64,000 nucleotides of DNA from Gordius sp. MW1 (taxonomy: Eukaryota; Nematomorpha; Gordioida; Gordea; Gordiidae). The DNA is taken from the NCBI GenBank assembly GCA_964036665.1, contig OZ038531.1, positions 18,104,168 through 18,168,167 on the forward strand, given 5' to 3'. A model generated the notes under the pieces. The model worked only from the letters and a program-made list of their open reading frames with translations. It searched no databases and had not been told where the DNA came from. The translations under genes were made by a program, and so were the position numbers. How positions within the stretch are numbered: the first letter of the stretch is position 1; every line of letters begins with the position of its first letter. Below are positions 36,410 to 46,900 of the stretch, piece after piece.

Positions 36410-36960
36410 GTACACTATTAATTCTTACCAAGTAAGCATTAATTCTTACCAAGTAAGCATTTAACTTAATAACTTTGATGTAATTATACTTTAATAGTAA
36501 CTTAAAAGGCCAAATATTATATCCACTTATACTTTAATAGTAACTTCAAAGGCCAAATATTATATCCACTTATCCTTTCAGAGGAACTTAAAAGGACACT
36601 ACCAATTCTTACCATGTAACCATTTAACTTAATAACTTTGATGTGATTATACTTTAATTGTAACTTAAAAGGCCAAATATTATATCCACTTATACTTTCA
36701 GAGGAACTTAAAAGGACACTACCAATTCTTACCATGTAACCATTTAACTTAATACTTTGATCTAATTATACTTTAATAGTAACTTAAAAGGCCAAATATT
36801 ATATCCACTCTTTCAGAGGAACTTAAAAGGACACTACCAATTCTTACCATGAAACCATTTAACTTAATACTTTGATCTAATTATACTTTAATAGTAACTT
36901 AAAAGGCCAAATATTATATCCACGTATACTTTCAGAGGAACTTAAAAGGTAAAATATCAT
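36410..36960. repeat. Tandem array, about 120-bp unit, left arm of the Ginger1 element
   Basis: Four to five units with taacttaaaaggccaaatat, cagaggaacttaaaaggaca and accaattcttaccatgtaac. The minus-strand frame at 36517-36735 is simply this repeat translated. Confidence 0.85.
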
Positions 36961-37060
36961 ACTTTATTAACAACTAACTTAATATTATACTATAATAACA
37001 ACTCACTTAATTTATAGCCAGTTATTTACTATATCATATTTATGCTCAATTATTTTTTAG

Positions 37061-39570
37061 ATGGCAAAATATGATTTTGATGAAATCATTAAATACATAG
37101 AGGAAGGTGTGATGCCTGGGGCATTTGATAAAAACCAAAGAGCCTACCTCAAAAGGAAATCAGCTCTTTTTGTATTAAAAAATGAAGTATTATTTCACAA
37201 GAGACAGATAAACTCTGGAGGTGTGAGGACAGGTATTCTTTTATATAAACTTATTTTAAATTCTTTTTTTAGAGATGCTGGCTAAAGTGTTGAAAGATCC
37301 TATGGAAATCTCAAAAATTATCAAATTACACCACAATGGGGCAAATGATACAATTCATGCCAAAAGTTTGGGGAGCCACATTGAATGTAATCGTACACAG
37401 GAGAAAATTGCGAAAAGGAAAGGTTTTATGAATATAATAAATTATAAACATTAAATAGATATTGGTGGCCCAATATGACAAAAGATATTAAAGAGTATAA
37501 TGGGTCATGCCATGTATGCCAGACCCATATCCCAAGGATGGATAAGGCTGTTCCTGTGCTGAATAACGTGGCCGTCGTCCCAGCACCATGGAAACAAATC
37601 GGGATTGATTTGTGCACGTTGCCCCTAACCGAACACGGGCATATTTGTATGTTGGTCGCCATTGATTACTTTTTAAAATGGATTGAAGCCAGGCCCATGA
37701 AGTCTCACTCGGCCAAGGAGACTTCTTACAATTTGTGGGAAATATTTTGCCGATGTGGGCGTCCCAAAGTAAAAACTTAGTTGATTTATTAATTTTTTAG
37801 ATTGTTATAAGTGATCAAGGCCGCGAGTTTGTTCAGAAGGCTTGTACGCCCTTACTGGGGTACATCACAGGATAAAATCCGCCTACCATCCACAGGCTAA
37901 TGGACTGGTGGAAAGGGCCATTCGCACCATCGTTAACTCGTTGGTGAAGGTGTTGGAAACGGAAACCAATAAATGGGACGTTGTTTTACCTGGTGTTTTG
38001 CATGCTTTACTAACCAGTAAACAACGGTAATACATGATCAAGTGTAAAATATTTAAAAATATTTTTAGGTCCACAAAGTTCAGTCCGTGGGTGCTGATGT
38101 GGGGTCGACAACCAGATTCCTTTTTTTCGGATGATGAAGATGATGATGAGCTTCCTCTCGTAGATGGAAGCGATTATGATTCTTTTGACGTAAAAAGGCT
38201 CATGGAAAAATCTAAAAGAATTTACGAGATAGCTATGGACAACATCCTAAGTGCCCAGGCCAAGCAGAAAATTGATTATGAAAAGAGGCACCACTTGAAA
38301 CCGGGTTTTCAAGTGGATGATGTCGTCCTCGTTTTCAATTGTAGGCGAGCCGATAGAAAAGGCGACAAGATGGCACCTTCATGGATCGGGCCATACAAGA
38401 TTGCCTCTGGTCATCATGGTATGTCATATATAACCTTATTTAACCCATTTAAAGGAACTTACACCCTAAAAACGATGGAGGGGGTGATATTGAAAAAAAA
38501 AACTCACGGAGGAAACATCAAATTGTATAAAAGTGGAATGGATAGTAATTAATTTTAGACATTCTTATATCTATTAAAAGTGTCCGAAAATTTTGGCAAG
38601 AGAGCCAGACGTGTGAAAATGGAGCCAAACCTCGGTATTGATATAATGAAACTTTAAGTATATATTGATTTAGAAAAAGTTAGAACTCACAAAAAAAATA
38701 CGGTAGTGGAGAAATTAATAGCAAACAATGAACATTTGGGTAAAATTTTTCTTTGTTATAATATGAATAGTAACTAATGTTCAATATTTTTTATTTATAA
38801 TTAGTGTCCCACAATCTTGTTGAGGAAGTCAAAGGTGTAAAAATGGAGCCCAATTTCGGTATTGATATATTGAAACTTTAAGTATAGGTTGATTTAGAAA
38901 AAGTTACAACTGAGAAGATAAATACGGTAGTGGAGAATTTAAAAGCAAGCAAGGAAGATTCGGGTACAACTTTTCTTTGTTTTAATTTAATTTATTTTTT
39001 AGATGGGGAATCTTTAGAAATTATTAGCTATAATGCTAAAGAATTGAAATTTTGTTTCTTGAGTGAGGATTGGTCAAAAGAACAAATGGTGAAGTAAATA
39101 TATACATCTTTAATGTGCAAATATATATCAATTCAAGGTTAGGGATATTCGGTCCGTTGAAGCCTGTGCCCCAGGTTGAAAAACCGTTGGGCAGGCCCGT
39201 AAGAGTGCAAGAGGTGGAGGGAGATGGCAATTGCTTTTACCGTTGTATGAGCATAGCCATCTTCCGCTCACATATGTGCTGTGCATTTTTACAAGAGGAT
39301 ATAAGTGTTGCTATGCAACCTTATCTCCACCCATATTCTTCTAGTTCGCAATATTTGGTGGAGAAAAACATGTGGACACTGGAGGTTTGGTCCACAGAAG
39401 TGGATATAATCCTAGCGGCAACAGTTTTTAATATAAATATATAAGTTTATTCTTATCAATTGGGCCTATGGGCTCCTTATACACCGAAATTGAACAACGA
39501 ATTATCAACTCATAATATTTATTTATATCATCGTATCAATCATTTTCAATATATATTAAATTGTGAATAA
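37061..39570 (+). pseudogene. Ginger1 transposase: integrase-like core plus OTU cysteine protease
   Basis: Start ATG 37061 (MAKYDFDEIIKYIEEGVMPG). Short introns of about 32-44 nt follow (37233-37272, 37769-37800, 38027-38068, 39094-39137). Pieces: IIKLHHNGAND and SCHVCQTH (HHCC zinc finger), GIDLCTLP (Asp 1), IVISDQGREF (Asp 2), YHPQANGLVERAI (Glu), WIGPYKIASG (GPY/F). An acidic insert FFSDDEDDDELPL precedes the GPY/F part. After a region with a roughly 180-bp duplicated stretch (38578-38757, 38803-38990) comes VEGDGNCFYRCMSIAI (OTU catalytic Cys) and finally HRINHFQYIL (OTU His, about 39540). Defects: a frameshift after the second Asp (about 37840), a lost donor before RYWWPN, and an in-frame TAA at 39442. 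It would cut and paste the element; as it stands it is inactive but little decayed. Confidence 0.82.
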
Positions 39571-39638
39571 ATTTATTTCCACATAATGATACAATCTATA
39601 AAATTAAACATCAAACAGAGAAATATCCTAAAAATTTA

Positions 39639-40135
39639 GACAGAAATTTATAGAAATATCAAAAAATTTAGACAGAAACTTGAGAAATATTACAAAATTT
39701 AGACAGAAATTAATAAATAAAACAGAGAATCGACAACTTTAGACAGAAATTTATAGAAATATCAAAAAATTTAGACAGAAACTTGAGAAATATTACAAAA
39801 TTTAGACAGAAATTAATAAATAAAACAGAAAATCGACAACTTTAGACAGAAATTTATAGAAATATCAAAAAATTTAGACAGAAACTTGAGAAAAATTACA
39901 AAATTTAGACAGAAATTAATAAATAAAACAGAGAATCGACAACTTTAGACAGAAATTTATAGAAATATCAAAAAATTTAGACAAAAACTTGAGAAATATT
40001 ACAAAATTTAGACAGAAATTAATAAATAAAACAGAAAATCGACAACTTTAGACAGAAATTTATAGAAATATCAAAAAATTTAGACAGAAACTTGAGAAAT
40101 ATTACAAAATTTAGACAGAAATTAATAAATAATAT
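39639..40135. repeat. 103-bp tandem array, right arm of the Ginger1 element
   Basis: Units start at gacag positions 39639, 39742, 39845, 39948 and 40051, an exact 103-bp period with few changes. The motif tttagacagaaa occurs three times per unit. Confidence 0.92.
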
Positions 40136-40277
40136 TTATATATGCAACTGAATTATAGGGATGTCATGTAAACGTAATTGACGTGTGTAAAAATTTCAAA
40201 GTGTATCCGTCATTAGAACGTGATTGACGTGTATAAGCGTATTTCCTAATTAGCGCACAAACTCAACCTTACACCTG

Positions 40278-42140
40278 TGTAATGTTCAATTCGCGTATCG
40301 TTTGATATCGCGGAAGTCAATCAAACACGTCAATCATGTATTTCTGCATTATAATTGCGAAAAATATTATTATAGGCTGGTATAAATGTCAATCAAAAAT
40401 TGTGGTTTGTTATACAATAATTTTGTTAGATTTTTCGATAAAGGTTTAACATAATATAAATTAAGTTCATTAAATATTTTTTTAATAAAGGTTTAACATA
40501 ATGTAAATTAAGCTTCATTTAAAATTTTTTAATAAAGGTTTAACATAATATAAATTAAGCTTCATTAAATATTTAATTTTAACTATTATAAACAAATTGA
40601 ATTAATTTATATGTATTAAGTTTTTTAAACTATTCTAAAAAGTGGGGAACTTAAATAATATTTAATTTTAACCAATATAAACAAATTCAATTAATTTATA
40701 TGTATTAAGTTTTTTAATTATTATAGGAACTGGGGAACTTAAATAATTATTTTATATAAAGGATCTTATAATCCCTGATGATCTTAGGTGTCATATATTT
40801 GGTTTTAATTCTTTTATAAGTGATCCAATCTATAAAAATTTAGCTTATTAAATTTATTTTGCATCTGATAAAGCTGTTATAATATATTAAATATTTTTTC
40901 AATAAATATTTAGCATAATATAAATTAAGCTTCATTAAATATTTAATTTTAACTATTATAATTATAAACAAATTCAATTTATATGAATTAAGTTTTTAAA
41001 CTATTATAAAAAGTGGGGAACTAAAATAATTATTTTATATAAAGAATCTTATATTCCCTGATGATCTTAGGTGTCATATATTTGGTTTTAATTCTTTTAT
41101 AAGTGATCCAATCTATATAAATTTAACTTATTAAATTCATTTTGCATCTGATAAAGCTGTTATAATATAAAATAATGATATTGATATTATTATTTTAATA
41201 AATATATATTTTTAGCCATTACATATCATCATCTTTATTGGAAAAAGGCATATTAAAACCATGTTTTGTCAAATATCATTAGACATTGAAATAAGAATAA
41301 TATATTTTATTTAAAGTAAATATAAAGTAAAAACAGTATATATAAAACAATTAAAAATATTTTATAAATAACTCTCAGATATATAGGAGTAGTCCCATAT
41401 AATCCATAATGTCAGCAAAACCATATTCTTCCATTCTAATAAATAAATGCTAAATTAATCAAAGTATAAATTAAGGTTTTTAATATTTATAATATTAGGG
41501 ACTTATAAGGCATACATCTAAAAAGGTAAATAACAAACTTTGCATTAGCTTATATTTATAATCTTAGGAACTTACTTATTACAAAATACAAAGTATACTA
41601 CAATTTCAAAAATTATAGAAGCATACATCTAAATAGGTAAATAACAAACTTTTGCATTAGCTTATATTTATAATCTTACGAACTTACTTATTACAAAATA
41701 CAAAGTTTACTACAATTTCAACAATTATAGAAGCATACATCTAAAAAGGTAAATAACAAACTATTGCATTAGCTTATATTTATTATCTTAGGAACTTACT
41801 TATTACAAAATACAAAGTATACTACAATTTCAAAAATTATAGAAGCATACATCTAAAAAGGTAAATACCAAACATTTGCATTAGCTTATATTTATAATCT
41901 TAGGAACTTACTTATTACAAAATACAAGATTATATTGGTGAAAAAGTTTGCAAATTACGTAATCTCAAATGCATGTCATTACGTGAAACGAAATGTATGT
42001 TTTTCCGAAATTTGAACCAATCATGTTACTCAAAAAATCACGTGATTGACAAAAAAGTACTTTTTTCGTGTTTTCAACGAATGTGGAGGCGTGATTGACG
42101 ATTACGCGATCTCAAACGCCACGTCGTCTCATACGCTACA
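40278..42140. mobile_element. Non-autonomous Ginger-like element abutting the Ginger1 copy
   Basis: The left end TGTAATGTTCAATTCGCG and the right end ...ctcatacgctaca (stops 42140) are imperfect inverted repeats. Best aligned are cgtttgatatcgcgg...gtcaatca on the left and, inverted, gcgtttgagatcgcg...gtcaatca on the right. Flanks are cctg (left, shared with the neighbour) and cccg (right), near CCGG-type targets. It has no gene. Inside are direct repeats of taaaggtttaacataat, a roughly 250-bp direct duplication (40600-40880 and 40920-41165), and a tandem array (41500-41935). The same right end occurs at 13438-13582. Confidence 0.68.
41500..41935. repeat. Tandem array, about 115-bp unit
   Basis: Four units carrying aaaaggtaaataacaaac, gcattagcttatatttata, aggaacttacttattacaaa and agaagcatacatcta. 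Its unit is a longer version of the one at 837-1215, and both arrays are followed by the same subterminal sequence. Confidence 0.88.
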
Positions 42141-42263
42141 CCCGTTTAACGCAAGTTTCTATGCCATAGGTGCGTTGTCTAAAGAGTTGACTTAAATGGT
42201 TCCTTTTAAAATTCCATTAATAAACAATTAACTTATAATACCAATTAGGAAATCATATGCACT

Positions 42264-42480
42264 TAGAGCCCTGCAAAATGAATTTTCTTCTGTCCGAGAC
42301 AGACTTCTCGAATTTTTTTTGCCCAAGTCCGGCCCAAAAGACTTATTTCTTTATGGCCTGACCCGTTTTTCGTATAAAACTTTTCAAAAATTGAAAATTA
42401 TTTCACCATCTGAATATAAAATGTAGTAGATTGTTATTACTCGTAATTTACAACTAGGATAAGTTTAAAATTGTTGTAGC
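42264..42480. mobile_element. Truncated hAT-type end (tagagccctgca)
   Basis: tagagccctgcaaaatgaat followed by gcccaagtccggcccaaaag matches the left end of 34802-35499. No right end is found before the hairpin element at 42484. Confidence 0.55.
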
Positions 42481-42483
42481 TGT

Positions 42484-43145
42484 GCATCTTCCTATGCCCT
42501 TCTTCCCCCTCGCTTTGTTAGACGCCAGCTCGCTGGCAAGTCAAGCGTGCATTAATGAGATCATTGTATTTTAACACACAATTGATTTTTCCATGTACTG
42601 AAGAACTTTTTGGCATTCATAAAGTTTCTCCCATATATAATGCATTCGCGGATTATTATATTAATATAGAGCGTTACCTTCGCGAGGTTATATATGGAAT
42701 ATATGAACTATGTCATTCAGTTATAATAAATAAAGATGGTAAGAATCAATTAATTAATTAATAAAGCTATTTTTTCAATAACAAAGATGGGTTAAATAAT
42801 GTATTAATTGCTAAATCATAAAACCGATCTTTGTTAAAAATAGTATTAATAATTAATTGATTCATACCTTCTTTATTTATTATAACTGAATGACATAGTT
42901 CATATATTCCATATACCTCGCGAAGGTAACGCTCCATAATGATTAAAATATCCGATGCGCATGCATATCCGCGAAAAATGGACAAACAAAATACAATGCC
43001 CACGAGTTTTAAATTATGAGAAAAAAATCAATTGGGTAGGGTACAATGATCTCCTCAATGCACGCTTGACTTGCCAGCGCAGCTGGCGTTAGCACGCGGC
43101 GTTTAACAAAGCGAGGGGTAAAGAGGGGAGAGTAGGTGAAGGGAG
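42484..43145. repeat. Long hairpin (inverted repeat) element, arms of about 290-300 bp
   Basis: The left arm (about 42491-42780) holds cctcgctttgttagacgc, caagtcaagcgtgcatt, gagatcattgta, gcgttaccttcgcgagg and tatgaactatgtcattcag. The right arm (about 42840-43145) holds the same in reverse order and complement. Short frames on both arms (GIYELCHSVIINK) are mirror images of one another. No other coding is visible. It resembles a foldback MITE or an inverted duplication. Confidence 0.82.
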
Positions 43146-43978
43146 AGAGATATGTGTTAGTAAACATCGCGTACGCTGTATGAACTTTAATGTACTCCGT
43201 TTACCAGACATAGTGGGACAAATTTTGATAAGGGGAAGGGGTTTAGATTTAAATATAGAGGTGTAACAAAAAAAATAAATTAATGGACCTATAGATAAAG
43301 ATTTACATAAAAATATATTACTATTTTTCAATAAATATTAAAAATACCGTGGCAATATAGCCTCAAAATGCTTAAAAAGAGCATTTTTGGCACCTTCAAA
43401 CTCGTATATCTATAATACTAGTAATTATAAAAAAAAACTAAAAAATCAGAATTATTGATCGGATTGCGGATGTAATCATAAAGTCGATATTTATAGAGCT
43501 GTGTTATCTTCAAACATAGGAGTATAAAAAGTCAATGATAACATGATCCTTTTTCCAATTTTAACGGTGGTTTTCTTCAAAAACACAATTAGGGGGGGGG
43601 GAGGCAATTGCCCCTTCATTTGAGGTCAAAAAATTTTTATTTGTTATTTTACGTGAAGGAGCTTGAAATTTTTTTTGTTGTCATTTTATGTGAAGGAGCT
43701 TGAAATAATATCTAAAAGTTAGCAAATTTGAGAATTCTATAATCTTCGATTGAGTCCCGATAAGAAATTTTGAGCAGCGAGAACTCTTAATTTGAGAAAT
43801 GAGAACATTTTATTGTTGCGATTAGATTGTTTTATTTCGCTTTACAATGAAAAGTGTGATCAACAATATTTTTAAAAGGTCAATTATAACAAAGCTTGAT
43901 TGGTTGGTATAATAAAAATATTAAATATAAACAACGATTGAGGTATTAAAAAAAGAGTTTAATTCGCAGGGGACTAGC
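43146..43978. other. Spacer downstream of the AIF gene
   Basis: No gene seen. A poly-G run with ggaggcaattgcccc at about 43592-43617 and two copies of a cattttatgtgaaggagcttga-like stretch (43650-43710) are the only repeats. The AIF 3' UTR must lie at its right side; aataaaa/attaaa-like hexamers occur near 43906-43925 (minus strand reading), but I cannot fix a poly(A) site. Confidence 0.5.
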
Positions 43979-46900
43979 TTATAGTTGGGGTAATTGTTCT
44001 TCAACAGAAGGCATGTCGCTGGGAATATGTTCTTCGTACAAATCAAACAGTTTAGACAATTGATTTGCATCCGGGTTTTGTAACCGCATTTTCAAAAGCT
44101 AAATACAATAATTTTATTAATATTTCGTAATAAAATAATTAAAATACACCTTTGACACTATTAATAAAGACAAAGCTAAGGTGTTTGGCCATACAAAATT
44201 GGCAACAACATACATAGGTTTATAATGTCATTTGATGTAAAAGGGTCTAAGTTATTCTCGTCTAACAAATAGATAGAGTCAGTAACATCGCCTCAATTAC
44301 TAAGAGCAAGCACATGGTCTTAAAACGTTTAAAAATCCAAGCAGTTAAAATATAATTTATCAGTATAGGGTTTGAAAAAAATCCGAATTTTAAAAAGGCA
44401 CGCAACTAGGAATAGGCACGGATGGACACATCTCCCCCAAACCCTTTACTTATATATTGAAAATTATAAACTTTATGAACACCCCCCCCCCCCCCCTTAT
44501 ATTATTTTTATGGTTGCGCCCATGTTCCTTTAAAATTCAATGTAAATATTATCATTTTGAATATTGTTTATTTACTTTACGAGCTATGCTGAGTTGACCA
44601 AATAAATTGATGGCCAAAATCCCCACTAATACTTGATCTTTCATGTAGAAAACAACGCCCTTGCCATATTTCATGCTCTCAGGAGTACCTGAAGTAGTAT
44701 TTTCAACCTTCTCATCTTTATCCTATAACAAAAAATAAAAATTTAAACCTTTTTTCCCTTAGAAGGGATAAAGTATCCAATTAACGATATTTAATTTAAA
44801 ATATAAATACTGATAGATTCCTATTTTCATTGATACAAACAGTTTTTACTAAATGCTCAGATGAAGTTAAAACGCCAAATCGTCAACTTACTACTAAGCT
44901 AATTTCTGCCACTTCAACTGAGGTTATTTTTATTTATAGAAATAAGTGCACCGTTTGTCCGCCATTTTGAAATGTGCACAAATAAAAAATTATATAGATT
45001 ATAGTGATAAAGTGAACGTAATAAAAATTGAACTATTTAAACATTACTAATATTGTAATGATGTGATGTTAAAGCATTACTGCCATCTGCATTTTATTAA
45101 ATAATCATTTACTTATATTCTAAATTCATTGACTAACTAATGAGGAAGGTAAAGTCACTTTTTTTGAACAATGGGGGACACCGCAGAAAGATATGAGATT
45201 GTCAAATTCAAAATGGTGGATGTTTATTCTATAATTCGAACAATATTAATTGCATTATAGTGCGGTTGATAACCTTGGTAGATGTGGATTGATTTGCGAA
45301 AACGGCTATAGTATCGAGTGAAGAATCAATTAATCCTACACCCTCCAAACCCAATTGCGAACCGATATCTGACCTATGATTAATGTTAAAAATACCATAT
45401 AAATCTTATAACTTCTTTACATTTGTTACCTTATTTATACTTATGTCGTCTATAAGTAAGTGAGAAGATACTAAATTATTTGATTTATTTCAGCACGGAA
45501 AGTAGAGCCATAAACGATTTGGTAAAACGATAATATTATTCCCCTTTTCAACACTATTTTAATAAAACTTAGAATGTTTATCATGAATTTACAACAGAAA
45601 TTTTATGAAGAAGGATTATTTAATTCCTGGTTTAGAAACATCGTTTCATTAGAAATCGATTTTTGGTAAAAACCAAAGGCAAATTGCCTATATTTGGAGT
45701 CAATTTTACTTATTAAAAGCAAACACACAGATATATAAATTCATAAATTTTTTCCCCTCTTTTATTTCAATCTTAAAATGAGTAAATTATAAACTTTGGG
45801 GTAATAGCAATTTCAAACTCCTCGCATCTCGAATTGCTAACTATCAAACCTTATTTTAAACACAATCTGGTGGGTAAACATTAACAAAACAAATAGGAAT
45901 TATAAGTTATTTCTGTAATATGAATTTTTTTCTAGGTTAAAACTACTAATAAAATAATATAAAAATTCGGTGATAATTAAATATCGGCGAGTAAAGGAGT
46001 ATACCAAAACATGCTTTGATGATTGTAAGTTTTCTCCTGTCCCGTCATGTTAAGACCAGCCAAAGCGCCAGTGCTTATAGCATAATCGTGGTGTTCGCAT
46101 CTTATCTTACCGTTTAAGGGGTCTAGTATAGTGGCCACGTCTCCTGCCTATAATACAAAAAATAATTTTGAAATGGATATTTCTAAGAATCTCAAGTAAT
46201 TAAAAAAATGTTTTCACTAATTTTATCGCCGACCTTATAATTCTATAAATTCTAAAGCTATAATTTAGGAAAGTGTTTTGTTTTTCATATTAATCGAGTA
46301 TTGTTTATTTTTAACCTAGGCTACAATACGTGCTAAATTTTACGGATTCTGTTTAAATCATCAGGGGAGTAATGGTCCATATTTTATGGTAAATAAAAGA
46401 GATTACATTTTAAAACAATTGAGTGTTGCTTCTTTTAAAGAAAACAAACAAGGCATGGTAATATTGAATCAAGTTTTATTATACAGACACAAATTATTTG
46501 TTAACGAAGAATGCAATCATCTATAAATTTTAATCTATCAAACTGGGTCAAGTTGCAAGTAGTGTGAAAACTCTTGAAATCTTTTACATGAATTATCTCT
46601 AAAAACTATGATACTCCTAAAAAAGGTGCAAAAATTAAAATTCAATCATTTAGCTTATCTCAACTAAATACAAACATTCATTAATAAAGCAATGTAAAAC
46701 AAAAATAAAAGTAATATAACTCTTCTTACCATGTTTTAGCAGTCTTACTCAAATTTTATAAACTTGTTAATGAAAAAATTTATAAATCAAAAATAAATAG
46801 TAATTAATCTTACAGCCCATATATTGGGTGATGCTTTAAGCTGTTCGTCCACTAGAACACCATGATGTGAATTTGTATTATCTATATTAAGACCTGATGT

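Larger units (their letters stand above)
36233..40273 (+). mobile_element. Ginger1-type DNA transposon with integrase and OTU regions
   Basis: The left end TGTAGCAGGTTAATAATACG shares gtgcgcc, attggt and atgattagcgtg with the left end at 24520. The right end tagcgcacaaac...aaccttaca (stops at 40273) is its imperfect inverted counterpart. The next four bases, cctg, separate it from another element starting TGTAATG. The left flank is ggag, so the target duplication is not preserved. It holds a left tandem array (36410-36960), the transposase gene (37061-39570) and a right tandem array (39639-40135). Integrase plus OTU protease is the published Ginger1 gene arrangement. Confidence 0.82.

Noticed and set aside
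42555..43003. Two similar small frames (GIYELCHSVIINK) on opposite strands as a gene pair
   Set aside because: They are the two arms of an inverted repeat read in opposite directions.
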